Shown: positions 10,281 through 19,119, numbered from the stretch's first letter. The stretch: 64,000 nucleotides of DNA from Shewanella polaris (GCF_006385555.1 NZ_CP041036.1:4216001-4280000); one strand, 5' to 3'. The notes: a model not told the origin generated them from the sequence alone. Numbers and translations: made by a program.

Positions 10281-11673
10281 GCGATACCCCTAAGCCCAAC
10301 GCTAGGCCTAAATCAATTCGGTTTATAAGACGGTTATAAATAGTGTTGGCAAGCTGTGCTTCAACATCAAAGGTTTGTTGCTGTACCGTAAGTAAATCAA
10401 AAATATCAACTAAGCCTTGGCGATACTTTTGCTCATAACTCACAAAGCTACGTTGAGCACTGAGTCGAGCGTCGGTTAAATGCTGTTGTTGTTTAGCAAG
10501 GGAGTACTCTTGGCCAACGGTGTTTTCAACTTCGTTAACCGCATTTAATAAGGTTTCTTGGTATACCCAATAACGCTGCTCAGTAGTTAACTGCGCTAAC
10601 TCCGCTTGTGATGTTAACTTTCCCCCTTGAAACAAAGGTGCAGATAACTGCCCAAGCACACTCCATAATGGTCCCGTTAATAAAGCATCACTTGGTGACT
10701 CGGCCATGTCAGTTAAACTGGCGGATAGACTGATCGACGGCAACATGGCTTTATAGGCGGCATCGGTACGCAATGCTTCTGCTTCAATATTGTAAAAGGC
10801 GGTTTTAAGGTCAGGACGTTGACTCAAGTTTTGTTGCCCCAGCGAGCTAAGAGGATTTAATACAGTAGGAAATGCTGCGACAATATTTACGGCTAAATCG
10901 TTACCGGTCCATTGTCCTGTAAGCAAAGTTAAATCACGCTTACTTTGAGCGAGTTGTTCTTGATAGTCAGCTAACGTTGCTTTTGTGCTGGCAGCACTGG
11001 TATTGGCATTATCAAGGTCTTCTAAACTGCCTAAGCCAACACGGTAACGCGACAAAATCAGTGCTTGGTTGTTTTCTAATACCGCTAAACGCTGGGTTTC
11101 AATCGCCACAAGTTGTTGCTTAAGGCTAATGTCTAACCAGCTGCGCATCACGTTGGCAGCCACTAAGTCTTGCGCACTTTGTAGACTAGCTTGCGTACTG
11201 GCAATGTCTTTTAATGCAGCGTTGCTGCTGTCAGCTATTTTTTGCCATAAATCCAGCTCCCAGCTCACGGTAATATCAGTAGTGTAACTGTCATCACTGT
11301 CTTCTGTTGACGATCCACTAAAGCTAGCATCCACTGTTGGTAAGCGGCTTGCAGAGGTAATACCGTGCTGAGCATAGGCCATATTTAGCGCCACCACACT
11401 TTGTTGTAGGCTGGGATTATTCTCTAGCGCGGCAGTCATAAATTGTTGTAATTGAGGTACGTTAACCAAGTCTGTTAGTCGTGCTACCGATTGCTCAGGT
11501 ACCTCGTTAGCATTTGATGTCGCCAATAATTGTTCAATTAAGCGTTGACTAATATCGGTTTGATTTTGACTGGCTTGGTCGGCGTAATTGACATTATCGA
11601 CAGCGCTGCAGCCCAATAGGCCCGCCACGAATAGTGCAAGCATTGCTTGTTGTACAGCGGGTTTTGCTTTCAT
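10270..11673 (-). CDS. Outer-membrane efflux lipoprotein (NodT/OprM-type)
   Basis: A 467-residue TolC-superfamily protein with a lipoprotein signal (AMLALFVAGLLGC, lipobox LLGC). It has two OEP repeats of long helices and strands typical of trimeric channels such as OprM. The longest frame begins at 11703. I place the start at the ATG at 11673 because GGAGAGG lies six bases before it and the signal peptide follows directly. First gene of the five-gene efflux operon. Confidence 0.9.
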   Translation of the reverse strand: MKAKPAVQQAMLALFVAGLLGCSAVDNVNYADQASQNQTDISQRLIEQLLATSNANEVPEQSVARLTDLVNVPQLQQFMTAALENNPSLQQSVVALNMAYAQHGITSASRLPTVDASFSGSSTEDSDDSYTTDITVSWELDLWQKIADSSNAALKDIASTQASLQSAQDLVAANVMRSWLDISLKQQLVAIETQRLAVLENNQALILSRYRVGLGSLEDLDNANTSAASTKATLADYQEQLAQSKRDLTLLTGQWTGNDLAVNIVAAFPTVLNPLSSLGQQNLSQRPDLKTAFYNIEAEALRTDAAYKAMLPSISLSASLTDMAESPSDALLTGPLWSVLGQLSAPLFQGGKLTSQAELAQLTTEQRYWVYQETLLNAVNEVENTVGQEYSLAKQQQHLTDARLSAQRSFVSYEQKYRQGLVDIFDLLTVQQQTFDVEAQLANTIYNRLINRIDLGLALGLGVSHEA

Positions 11674-11731
11674 CAAATACCTCTCCAAACTTGTGTCTTG
11701 CACAATAATGGCTACAGCATACAGATGAGTG

Positions 11732-11749
11732 GGTTAAGACGAGGTTAAG
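11732..11749 (-). promoter_or_regulatory. Direct-repeat box upstream of the efflux operon (candidate response-regulator site)
   Basis: On the minus strand, CTTAAC-N5-CTTAAC: two identical hexamers (actually CTTAACC twice) with an 11-base period, 59-76 bases before the first ATG of the efflux operon. PmrA/BasR and QseB regulators bind CTTAA-type repeats with this period. The regulator encoded in the operon is of that general type. Binding itself is inferred. Confidence 0.55.
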
Positions 11750-11915
11750 GTGGGGATAGGCTTTCTCTTGAATAAGCGTTTGCAACATGGACCACTTTCT
11801 AGTGGTATGTTCATCAACTCGAACGGATCACCTTAGAACAACTCAGCAAAGATCACTGAGCAGTTCTCTATTGAATACACTAAAGAACCACAAAAAACGG
11901 CGTTAATTCTTAATA

Positions 11916-11941
11916 AAGGGCATTTTTGCTCTAATGCCCCT
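11916..11941 (-). terminator. Terminator of the NtrC-like regulator gene
   Basis: On the minus strand, GGGCAT pairs with ATGCCC around a loop of about ten bases and is followed by TTTATTAA. The 5' arm overlaps the last codons of the regulator gene. It separates this operon from the efflux operon downstream. Confidence 0.5.
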
Positions 11942-13310
11942 TCAACCGCCGACTCAATGCACTTTGACTGATACCGAGTATCTGCGCTGCTGCGGTTTGG
12001 TTATTGGCTGTTCGACTCATTGCCTCGTCCATTAAAGCCTGATTCATTTGTGCAATTGTGGGTAAGGATTTAGGAAAGATAATTCTGTCTTGTGGGGGTT
12101 CAGTCAATGACTTGTGTTCGTTGATGGCTTCCATAAAAGCTGAGGTATTAAGTGCTATGCCATCGCTGCGACTGACGGCATCAAATACCATTCCTTTTAG
12201 CTCGTGTAGATTGCCGGGGAAGTCATAGTTAGCTAATTTAGAGGCTAAATCTGCCGGTTGAATTGGCGCAGGTAGATTCATTTCAGCTGCTGCTAAAGCG
12301 ATAAAATGATTGATCAACATAGAGATATCTAACTTGCGCTCAGCTAATGGCGGTAATTTAATTTTATGGGCGCGTAAACGGTAGAGTAAATCGCTTCTAA
12401 ACTCACCTGCTTGATGAAGTTTTAGTAAATCATCTTGAGTCGATACGACAAACTTACATTTTACTGGGTAAGCAGTGTCGCTACCTAGAGGATAATATTT
12501 TCTAGTTTCAAACACATCTAAAAGCTTAACTTGGGCATCAAGTGACAAGGCGCCAATTTCGTTAAGATAAAGCACTCCTCTACCCACTTGATGTAATAAC
12601 CCCGCAACGGCTTCTAATTCACCATTATTATGGTGATACAGTTGGCCACACATTTTTTGTTCAAACACCTCGCTACTAATGCCCGCTAAATTAATACTAA
12701 TAAAGGGTTCATTCGGGCTGTAAAGTGCATGGCAAGATCGAGCAAATTCGCTTTTACCTGTGCCGCTAGCACCATAAATTAATAACGGTTCAGAACTAAA
12801 TGATACTGCTTCAAGATAACGGAATTGATCTAATAACTGTGGCTCGCAAGTAAGAATATTATTGAATGCTTGTGGGTTATCTAAAGTGCGACTTAAAAAC
12901 TTCTCTTTGATATAAAGGTAGTTTCTTTCAAGTCCGACAACTTCAAGTGCTCGGCGTACTGTGCGTGCAAGGTCATCGACATTATCTGTTTTGATAAAGT
13001 AGTCGTAGGCACCATTTTTAATGCAACGTACTGCTGTATCAACCTCATTAACACCCGTGACAATTATGACGCGAGTATTGGGGAAATTACTGCGGATCAT
13101 GCCTAATAACTCTTCACCAGAGTGAAATGGCATAGTGAGATCAACTAGCACTAGCGCATAATCACCCACTTGTAAGCGACTTTCTACCTGGCGACTATCA
13201 ACACAGGTGTCAATCTCGGCTTCGGGAACCAAACGATTAAGGGTCACCGCTAGCGTGCGTAACCAAGGGGCTTCATCGTCGACTAAGAGAATATTTCTAG
13301 CGAGTTTCAT
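11931..13310 (-). CDS. NtrC-family response regulator lacking the GAFTGA motif
   Basis: A 459-residue protein with three domains. The receiver (about 1-120) has DDE at 11-13, phospho-acceptor Asp57 in LVLVDLTMPF, and Lys in YDYFIKTDN. The AAA+ domain (about 145-380) has Walker A GASGTGKS. The Walker B position reads VLYLNEIGAL, with Asn in place of the usual first Asp. The Fis-type helix-turn-helix is NQTAAAQILGISQSALSRRL. The GAFTGA loop, needed to contact sigma-54, is replaced by QLYHHNNGELEAVAG. It may therefore act without sigma-54, like TyrR, or as a repressor. It follows its kinase by 8 bases and is divergent from fccA, so control of fumarate respiration is the positional guess. Confidence 0.85.
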   Translation of the reverse strand: MKLARNILLVDDEAPWLRTLAVTLNRLVPEAEIDTCVDSRQVESRLQVGDYALVLVDLTMPFHSGEELLGMIRSNFPNTRVIIVTGVNEVDTAVRCIKNGAYDYFIKTDNVDDLARTVRRALEVVGLERNYLYIKEKFLSRTLDNPQAFNNILTCEPQLLDQFRYLEAVSFSSEPLLIYGASGTGKSEFARSCHALYSPNEPFISINLAGISSEVFEQKMCGQLYHHNNGELEAVAGLLHQVGRGVLYLNEIGALSLDAQVKLLDVFETRKYYPLGSDTAYPVKCKFVVSTQDDLLKLHQAGEFRSDLLYRLRAHKIKLPPLAERKLDISMLINHFIALAAAEMNLPAPIQPADLASKLANYDFPGNLHELKGMVFDAVSRSDGIALNTSAFMEAINEHKSLTEPPQDRIIFPKSLPTIAQMNQALMDEAMSRTANNQTAAAQILGISQSALSRRLKGH

Positions 13311-13318
13311 TTATTATC

Positions 13319-15295
13319 CTATTGTGCCAATGCGAAAGTCAGGCGAATTTGTGTACCTTTGCCAATACTCGACTGTATCTGCATTTCTCCATGGTGTTCT
13401 TTAATTATTTTACTGCATACCGATAAACCTAAGCCACTGCCACCTTCGTTTCGCCGAGTGGTAAAGAAGGGTTCAGTTATACGTTTTAACGTTGCACTGT
13501 TCATCCCGCAACCATTATCTTTAATACTCAATATGGCAATATCGTCTTCTATACTTGTCTCGATTACTATCGCGCCTTGCTCTGCAAGACAGGCATTACA
13601 GGCATTTTGAATAAGATTAATTAACACCTGATGTAATTGTTGAGCGTCGCCTTTAATCATAGGGCTGGATTCACTTAGCTTTAAGGTGATTTGATGATAT
13701 TTGGTTTGATTAGCGGTAAGACGCTGGGCGACTTGAACCACATCATTAAGACAAACTTGAGTATATTCATCAGCAATATGAGGCATGGCATAACGCTTTA
13801 AATCATTAACTATTCGGCTGATGCGTTTAGAGCCCTCTTCGATAGTACCGCAACTATGTTGCAGCTCATCTATAGCGACATCTGGGGGTAAGCCTGCAAT
13901 AAGCCAGAAAGGATTTTGTTTCTGGTAATGAGATGCGGCTGGGGTTAAATCTTTTATTGCGGCGGTAAAAAGAGATACCGCGTGTACAATTAAGCCGGTT
14001 GGATTATTGATTTCGTGGGCAATACCCGCAGACAACTCACCTAACGAGGCTAAACGGCTGGCTTCTTCATTGGCTTGTCGCAATCGATGCTGCTCTGTTG
14101 ACTCGGCAAGTAGAATAACTACCTGCTCTTGAGCAATAGGGTGAATTTGTAATTGCCAAAATTGTTGTTGATACACCATATCAGCAGTAAGTGATTTTTG
14201 GCTAGTTAACACATCAAGCACTGCCATTCTAAGTATAAAAACATCATGATCGATATAGTAAAATTCATCAGAAACTAACAAATGGATATTGTTATCATTA
14301 CTCCACAAATGCTGGAGCTCTTTATTGACTATGGTTACTCCGTCGGGGATACCATCAAGCACAGATTGGAACTGCTTCGACAATTCGGATATCTCAGCTT
14401 CAATACGCTTACGTTGAATTAATTCAGCATCGAGCGCTTTTGTATGGCGACGTAAACTGGCGCTAATAAATCCTGTGTATACCAAGCCTACAGCCGAAAT
14501 AATGGCAACCAATATCACGAAAGCAAACAAGCGATTATCGGTAGATGTTAAATCCACTTTTTCACGCCCAGTGCCAAACCATTTGTTAACCAATTGGTCG
14601 TATTCACCTGATATTTTTAGTTGTCTAAGCGCTTCATTAATTTGGTACATCTGTTTGGCTTTTGTACCATTAGCGACAAAGTTAAATGCACCATAAATTA
14701 ATGCATCACTTGAACTACGAACTGACGGATAAAGCGGAAGTAAACGTCGTGCAACAAAGCTTTCGGCAATAACCACATCGACTTGGTTTTTAGTGAGTAA
14801 TTTAAAGCCCGTTTCATATAAGTCTACATCTACACGATCAAAATTTTGCAGATGATCTGATAAAAAAACCTCAACAAAAGCCCCTTTTTTAATGGCAACC
14901 CGCTTACCCACCAGATCTGCCCAATTATTAATGAGTGCCTTACCTTGTAAGGTATACGCTTTAGCATGGGTGGCATAAATGGGATCTGACTGCGCTAATT
15001 GGCGGTCTATATTGACAGGGCTAACAACGGCAATAACGTCAATATCACTATTAGGATTATGAACATCTTTTACTAACTGCTGAAAACTTTTGCGCCGAAC
15101 AATGATCCGCTTATCAGTAAGTTGACCAATTCTATTCATCAACTCAACGTTAAAGCCTTGGTCCACGCCGTTGTTGCGCCACTCTAATGGTGCGGTATTT
15201 GAATGCACGCCAAATACGATGCTTTCTTGAGCCAGCACCGGTAAGGATATCGTGATAAGTAAAAGGAATAAAAATCTCATGGAGAGATGATACAC
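13319..15295 (-). CDS. Sensor kinase with periplasmic substrate-binding (SBP_bac_3) domain
   Basis: A 658-residue kinase. A signal peptide is followed by a periplasmic family-3 solute-binding domain (about 25-240), which usually senses small molecules such as amino acids or carboxylates. Then come one membrane segment (about 255-277), a coiled linker, a degenerate PAS-like domain (about 305-400), HisKA with LGELSAGIAHEINNPTG, and HATPase_c with N-box LINLIQNACNA, G1 DNGCGM and G2 GGSGLGLS. The start is a GTG with GAGG five bases upstream; an ATG five codons later lacks a good ribosome site. It forms an operon with the NtrC-like regulator. The ligand is unknown; the position next to fccA and a dicarboxylate transporter suggests a carboxylate. 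Confidence 0.85.
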   Translation of the reverse strand: MYHLSMRFLFLLLITISLPVLAQESIVFGVHSNTAPLEWRNNGVDQGFNVELMNRIGQLTDKRIIVRRKSFQQLVKDVHNPNSDIDVIAVVSPVNIDRQLAQSDPIYATHAKAYTLQGKALINNWADLVGKRVAIKKGAFVEVFLSDHLQNFDRVDVDLYETGFKLLTKNQVDVVIAESFVARRLLPLYPSVRSSSDALIYGAFNFVANGTKAKQMYQINEALRQLKISGEYDQLVNKWFGTGREKVDLTSTDNRLFAFVILVAIISAVGLVYTGFISASLRRHTKALDAELIQRKRIEAEISELSKQFQSVLDGIPDGVTIVNKELQHLWSNDNNIHLLVSDEFYYIDHDVFILRMAVLDVLTSQKSLTADMVYQQQFWQLQIHPIAQEQVVILLAESTEQHRLRQANEEASRLASLGELSAGIAHEINNPTGLIVHAVSLFTAAIKDLTPAASHYQKQNPFWLIAGLPPDVAIDELQHSCGTIEEGSKRISRIVNDLKRYAMPHIADEYTQVCLNDVVQVAQRLTANQTKYHQITLKLSESSPMIKGDAQQLHQVLINLIQNACNACLAEQGAIVIETSIEDDIAILSIKDNGCGMNSATLKRITEPFFTTRRNEGGSGLGLSVCSKIIKEHHGEMQIQSSIGKGTQIRLTFALAQ

Positions 15296-15397
15296 ACCAG
15301 CCTCAGGTGAAACTGTGCTGCATTGCTCGAATTAGCAAATCGTTAAGTACGTTTTGCCTATAACACTAACTTAATGTGATCTAGCTCTACCTACGCT

Positions 15398-15441
15398 ATG
15401 CAAAATTGCATATACCCCCTTAGAGTTATGCATCTTTGCAT
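15398..15441. promoter_or_regulatory. Two tandem ATGCA-N4-TGCAT operators between the two-component genes and fccA
   Basis: Two palindromes of the same form, ATGCA-N4-TGCAT, at 15398-15411 and 15428-15441. Their centres are exactly 30 bases apart, close to three helical turns. They sit about 103 bases upstream of the kinase start and 245 bases upstream of fccA. The spacing fits cooperative binding of a dimeric regulator such as the adjacent Fis-type protein. This assignment is inference. Confidence 0.55.
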
Positions 15442-15592
15442 GGACTGTTTATATGCTTGTGATTGAGACGCCATTTCCGCACCTCTTTGTGGTTATCTTA
15501 TTGCGGGTATGAACACCATAGGTAAAACTGCTTGTGAGCAAAAGTAATAGCTGATCAAATCGATACTTAATTTGGACAGCACCTTATTTAAA

Positions 15593-15613
15593 GTGAAGTG
15601 ATTGTCATTTCAC
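15593..15613. promoter_or_regulatory. Inverted repeat upstream of fccA with extended -10-like element
   Basis: GTGAAGTGA-TTG-TCATTTCAC: nine-base arms with one mismatch. Directly downstream lies TGGTATAAC (15616-15624), one base from an extended -10 promoter (TGnTATAAT). No fitting -35 was seen, so an activator or an extended -10 promoter is plausible for fccA. The repeat is a partial match to CRP half-sites but does not have CRP spacing. Confidence 0.4.
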
Positions 15614-15634
15614 CTTGGTATAACAACGAGAGTG

Positions 15635-15674
15635 CTTCTATAGTTAATGCACTAAGCGTCACTAACTATAGAAG
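15635..15674 (+). promoter_or_regulatory. 5'-UTR hairpin just before the fccA ribosome site
   Basis: A perfect 12-base inverted repeat, CTTCTATAGTTA / TAACTATAGAAG, with a 16-base loop that can pair two further bases. The final G of the stem is the first base of the GGGGGAG Shine-Dalgarno (15674-15680), six bases before the ATG. If the transcript starts near 15631, this hairpin is at its extreme 5' end. It could stabilise the mRNA or modulate ribosome entry. Confidence 0.55.
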
Positions 15675-15685
15675 GGGGAGCAAAA

Positions 15686-17476
15686 ATGAAAAAGATGAAA
15701 CTTGCAGTCTGTCTTGCCACATTAATGGGCACAGCAGGCCTAATGGGCAATGCTGTTGCGGCTGATAATTTAGCCGAATTCCATGAACAAAACCAAGAGT
15801 GTGATAGCTGTCACCAGCCAGATGGTGAATTATCAAATGATAGCTTAACCTATGAGAATGCACAGTGTGTTTCTTGTCATGGCACATTGGCTGAAGTAGC
15901 AGAGTCTACCAAACATGAACATTATAATGCTCATGCATCCCATTTTCCTGCCGAGCCAGCATGTACTACATGCCACAGCGCTCACGAAAAATCTATGGTT
16001 TACTGTGATTCTTGCCATAGCTTCGATTTCAACATGCCATATGCTAAGAAGTGGGAACGTAACGAACCTACAATTGCTGAATTGGCCAAAGATAAATCAG
16101 AACGTCAGGCTGCTCTTGCTAGCGCACCTCACGATACTGTTGACGTAGTGATTGTCGGTTCTGGCGGCGCAGGTTTCTCTGCTGCAATATCTGCAACTGA
16201 TAATGGCGCTAAAGTTATTCTTATTGAGAAAGAGCCAGTTATTGGTGGTAATGCTAAATTGGCCGCTGGCGGTATGAACGCGGCTTGGACTGACCAACAA
16301 AAAGCGAAAGACATTAAAGATAGCCCAGAGTTAATGTACAAAGACACCATGAAAGGTGGTCGCGACTTAAACGATCCAGCATTGGTTGAAATTTTAAGTT
16401 CACATTCTAAAGCGTCTGTTGATTGGATGACTGGAATGGGCGCCGATTTAAATGATGTTGGCCGTATGGGTGGCGCATCAGTTAACCGTGCACACCGTCC
16501 AACTGGTGGTGCTGGCGTTGGTGCTCATCTTGTTCAAGTGCTTTATGATAATGCTGTTAAACGCAATATCGACTTACGCATGAACACTCGTGGTATTGAA
16601 GTCCTTAAAGATGATAACGGTAAAGTTAAAGGTCTCCTCGTTAAAGGTATGTACAAAGGTTATTACTGGGTGAAAGCCGATGCTGTTGTATTAGCAACAG
16701 GTGGTTTCGCTAAAAATAACGAACGGGTATCTAAGCTTGATCCTAAATTGAAAGGCTTTATCTCTACTAACCAACCTGGTGCGGTAGGTGATGGTCTAGA
16801 TGTTGCTGAAAATGCCGGTGGCGCATTGAAAGACATGCAGTATATCCAAGCTCACCCAACACTATCTGTTAAAGGTGGCGTAATGGTCACTGAAGCGGTA
16901 CGTGGTAATGGTGCCATTTTGGTTAACCGTGAAGGTAAGCGTTTCGTTAACGAAATCACTACTCGCGATAAAGCATCTGCAGCAATCTTAGGACAAACTG
17001 GTAAATCAGCGTTCTTAATCTTCGATGATTCTGTCCGTAAATCATTGTCTAAAATTGATAAGTATATTGGTTTAGGTGTTGCACCAACTGCTGATAGTTT
17101 AGTTAAATTAGGCAAAATGGAAGGCATTGACGGTAAAGCATTGACTGAAACAGTTGCGCGTTACAACACCTTAGTTGCTAGTGGTAAAGACACTGATTTT
17201 GAGCGTCCTAACCTACCTCGTGCACTAAACGAAGGTAACTACTATGCTATCGAAGTGACTCCTGGTGTTCACCACACTATGGGTGGCGTGATGATCGACA
17301 CTAAAGCAGAAGTGATGAATGCTAAGAAGCAGGTTATACCTGGTTTATATGGTGCTGGTGAAGTTACTGGTGGTGTTCATGGTGCTAACCGCTTAGGTGG
17401 TAATGCCATTTCAGATATCATCACCTTTGGTCGCTTAGCGGGTGAAGAAGCAGCTAAATACTCTAAAAAGAACTAA
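15686..17476 (+). CDS. fccA: Periplasmic tetraheme flavocytochrome c3 fumarate reductase
   Basis: A soluble periplasmic enzyme that reduces fumarate to succinate with electrons from CymA. Of its 596 residues, the first 25 are a signal peptide. An N-terminal domain has four CXXCH heme sites (starting at residues 39, 61, 93 and 107). The flavin domain opens with [17 protein letters not shown] (FAD binding). The catalytic residues of Fcc3 are all present in mature numbering: Arg402 in TTRDKAS, His504 in VHHTMGG and Arg544 in GANRLGG. It matches S. frigidimarina Fcc3 almost residue for residue. A strong GGGGGAG ribosome site precedes the ATG. The 390-base upstream region carries operators and a 5' hairpin. 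The native terminator is now displaced by an insertion element. Confidence 0.98.
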   Translation: MKKMKLAVCLATLMGTAGLMGNAVAADNLAEFHEQNQECDSCHQPDGELSNDSLTYENAQCVSCHGTLAEVAESTKHEHYNAHASHFPAEPACTTCHSAHEKSMVYCDSCHSFDFNMPYAKKWERNEPTIAELAKDKSERQAALASAPHDTVDVVIVGSGGAGFSAAISATDNGAKVILIEKEPVIGGNAKLAAGGMNAAWTDQQKAKDIKDSPELMYKDTMKGGRDLNDPALVEILSSHSKASVDWMTGMGADLNDVGRMGGASVNRAHRPTGGAGVGAHLVQVLYDNAVKRNIDLRMNTRGIEVLKDDNGKVKGLLVKGMYKGYYWVKADAVVLATGGFAKNNERVSKLDPKLKGFISTNQPGAVGDGLDVAENAGGALKDMQYIQAHPTLSVKGGVMVTEAVRGNGAILVNREGKRFVNEITTRDKASAAILGQTGKSAFLIFDDSVRKSLSKIDKYIGLGVAPTADSLVKLGKMEGIDGKALTETVARYNTLVASGKDTDFERPNLPRALNEGNYYAIEVTPGVHHTMGGVMIDTKAEVMNAKKQVIPGLYGAGEVTGGVHGANRLGGNAISDIITFGRLAGEEAAKYSKKN

Positions 17477-17589
17477 TCTTCTTTAGAGACTAACTTACTG
17501 ACTAGTAACATATTATGTGTAAAGTAGTGTAAATAAGTTCCTCAAAGGTGTTATCACTGTCTAGTCCTAAAATAGGTTGACGGTTTTTA

Positions 17590-18437
17590 TTAAGCCAGTT
17601 GGAACTCCCGACTGGCTTTTTCATGCACTTCGTTTGGGGTTTTCATTCCTAAACTAAGGTGCGGTCTTAACTCGTTATAAATCCTAATAGATTCTTTGAT
17701 GAGTATTGCCAGCTCCTTCATCGTACGACAGCGGTAAAGTAAAAACTCTTGCTTCAAAATACCATTCACTCGCTCAGCTAACGCATTCTGATAACAATCA
17801 TACCCATCTGTCATCGATGGCCTTATCGCATTCGCAGCCAATTTATGTTGATATTCTGCTGAGCAGTACTGTATCCCTCTATCTGAATGATGAATGACAT
17901 CACTGGTTGTCTGACGATTCTTTATCGTCATCTCAATGCTTTAACAACATCACTGGCTTTCATTTCATCACTTAATTCATAACCCATTATTTTTCTTGAA
18001 TATGCATCTGTGACTAATGATAAATAGTGAGTTCCTTCGTCTGATTTTACGTAGGTTATGTCACTGACAAATACCTCTTCAACGCTCTTCACCACTCTGT
18101 CTTTGAGTAAGTTTGGGTGTTTTCTCAACCAATGGTGGCTATGGGTTGTCTTGGTGTAATTCTTCCTAGGCTTTACTAACATATTGTGTTGTTTTAAATA
18201 CTGAAATAGGCCGTCCCTACCTAGCTTTATGCCTTGTTCAAGTAACTGTGGCTTGATGAGTTGATAAAGCTTACGCGTACCCACTCTGGGCATGAACTGA
18301 CGCCAATACATAACCATAGTCATCACCGGTTTTAACATGTCAGCTCTTGCTGCTAAGCGCTGCTTCCATTGATAAACAGCTTGTCTTGATAGGTTAAACT
18401 GCCGACTCGCTGTCGCTAGCTTTACAGTGCCTTTTTC
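17590..18437 (-). pseudogene. IS3-family OrfB transposase (DDE), frameshifted
   Basis: The catalytic half of the transposase. The first part (to 17928) has the HTH_21-type start, GTRKLY, and the first catalytic Asp in FVSDITYV. It then stops at TGA. The second part restarts at an overlapping ATG at 17931 in another frame and contains the second Asp in IHHSDRGIQY and the Glu in NALAERVNGILKQE. The two parts join perfectly if one base is added at about 17930, so this is a one-base deletion or a sequencing error. OrfB overlaps OrfA near an A-rich stretch (about 18431-18441), where IS3 elements normally use programmed frameshifting. Confidence 0.85.
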
Positions 18438-18817
18438 TTTGGCAAGCCAGAGCGTTCGGCTAAGTACTTTTTTTCTAAATCAATACCGTACTCATTTTTA
18501 AGTAACTCGACCATATCGCCATAAATCATATTTTTCATTTCGAGATTGGAGACTTGTTTCTCTAATCGTTTGATTTTCTGGGCGGGTGTTTCTGTAGATT
18601 TGGACATAGGTGAATGCTCAATCGGCTGGGACCAATCTAATCTACCATGTTTTCGTAACCATGTTAGGACGGTACTTCTCCCTTGAATGCCATAGTGGTT
18701 TTGAGCTTGCTTATACGTTAGCTCGCCTTTTTCTACTTGACTAACAACCGCTAATTTAAAGCCTAATGTGTAATCTCGTTGAGTACGTTTTATATTGATT
18801 GATACTGAAGGTTTCAT
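18422..18817 (-). CDS. IS3-family OrfA (transposase helix-turn-helix subunit)
   Basis: A 131-residue protein with a helix-turn-helix at about 30-60 (YKQAQNHYGIQGRSTVLTWL) that binds the element's ends, followed by a coiled coil (about 80-110) for assembly with OrfB. The C-terminal KKK is encoded by the A-rich stretch where a -1 shift would yield the OrfAB fusion transposase. The start lies 41 bases inside the right end of the element. Confidence 0.9.
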   Translation of the reverse strand: MKPSVSINIKRTQRDYTLGFKLAVVSQVEKGELTYKQAQNHYGIQGRSTVLTWLRKHGRLDWSQPIEHSPMSKSTETPAQKIKRLEKQVSNLEMKNMIYGDMVELLKNEYGIDLEKKYLAERSGLPKKKAL

Positions 18818-18871
18818 AGATAAGTCTCCAATGTGTCAACTTATCTCAGGACGGGACACACTAACACCACT

Positions 18872-18902
18872 AAAAGCCACAGCCAAGCGCTGTGGCTTTT
18901 TT
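18872..18902 (+). terminator. Original fccA terminator, separated from the gene by the insertion
   Basis: Stem AAAAGCCACAGC with a CAAGC loop and its exact complement, then six T in total. It lies directly after the right end of the insertion element and points along fccA. A near-identical hairpin is at 21067-21097. Confidence 0.9.
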
Positions 18903-18989
18903 ATACTTCATAATTTATAAATAAGTCTTGTCGCTATCACATTACTGATTTGAGCAGCTCAGAACATCTGAGGTTTTACAATTCAAAGC

Positions 18990-19031
18990 GTATTAACATA
19001 CGAGAAAGGTTACTCTCCTTTTCGTTAATAC
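18990..19031. repeat. Imperfect inverted repeat
   Basis: GTATTAAC at the left and GTTAATAC at the right, with further pairing of GAAAGG to CCTTTTC inside and a bulge on the left arm. It is a possible structured RNA or small non-coding repeat; no function can be assigned. Confidence 0.3.
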
Positions 19032-19050
19032 CATGCGGAAATGGAATATA

Positions 19051-19077
19051 AAAAAGGTCACGCTATGGTGACCTTTT
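19051..19077 (-). terminator. Terminator of the DASS transporter gene
   Basis: Stem AAAAGGTCAC / GTGACCTTTT with a six-base loop, followed on the minus strand by a T-rich run. It lies 43 bases after the stop of the transporter gene. Confidence 0.85.
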
Positions 19078-19119
19078 CATTTTTAACTGTTTATATAATG
19101 CTATAAATTGATAGGTAAA

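Larger units (their letters stand above)
17558..18858 (-). mobile_element. IS3-family insertion sequence in the fccA 3' region
   Basis: A 1301-base element with imperfect terminal inverted repeats of about 25 bases, both starting TGTC and sharing GTCCT and GTTGAC blocks. It is flanked by the 3-base direct repeat CAC (17555-17557 and 18859-18861). It encodes OrfA and a two-part OrfB on the minus strand. Removing it and one CAC restores GGTGTTA-TCAC-TAACACC, so it entered the loop of an inverted repeat lying between fccA and its terminator. OrfB has a frame break, so this copy is probably not self-mobile. Confidence 0.92.

Noticed and set aside
15438..15460. Sigma-54 promoter before fccA (TGGACT...ATGC)
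   Set aside because: The GG-to-GC spacing is 11 bases rather than 10, and the adjacent regulator lacks the GAFTGA motif.
15371..15590. CRP or FNR sites upstream of fccA
   Set aside because: Several TGTGA half-sites occur (near 15375, 15459 and 15532), but none has a matching TCACA at the right spacing, and no TTGAT-N4-ATCAA was found.
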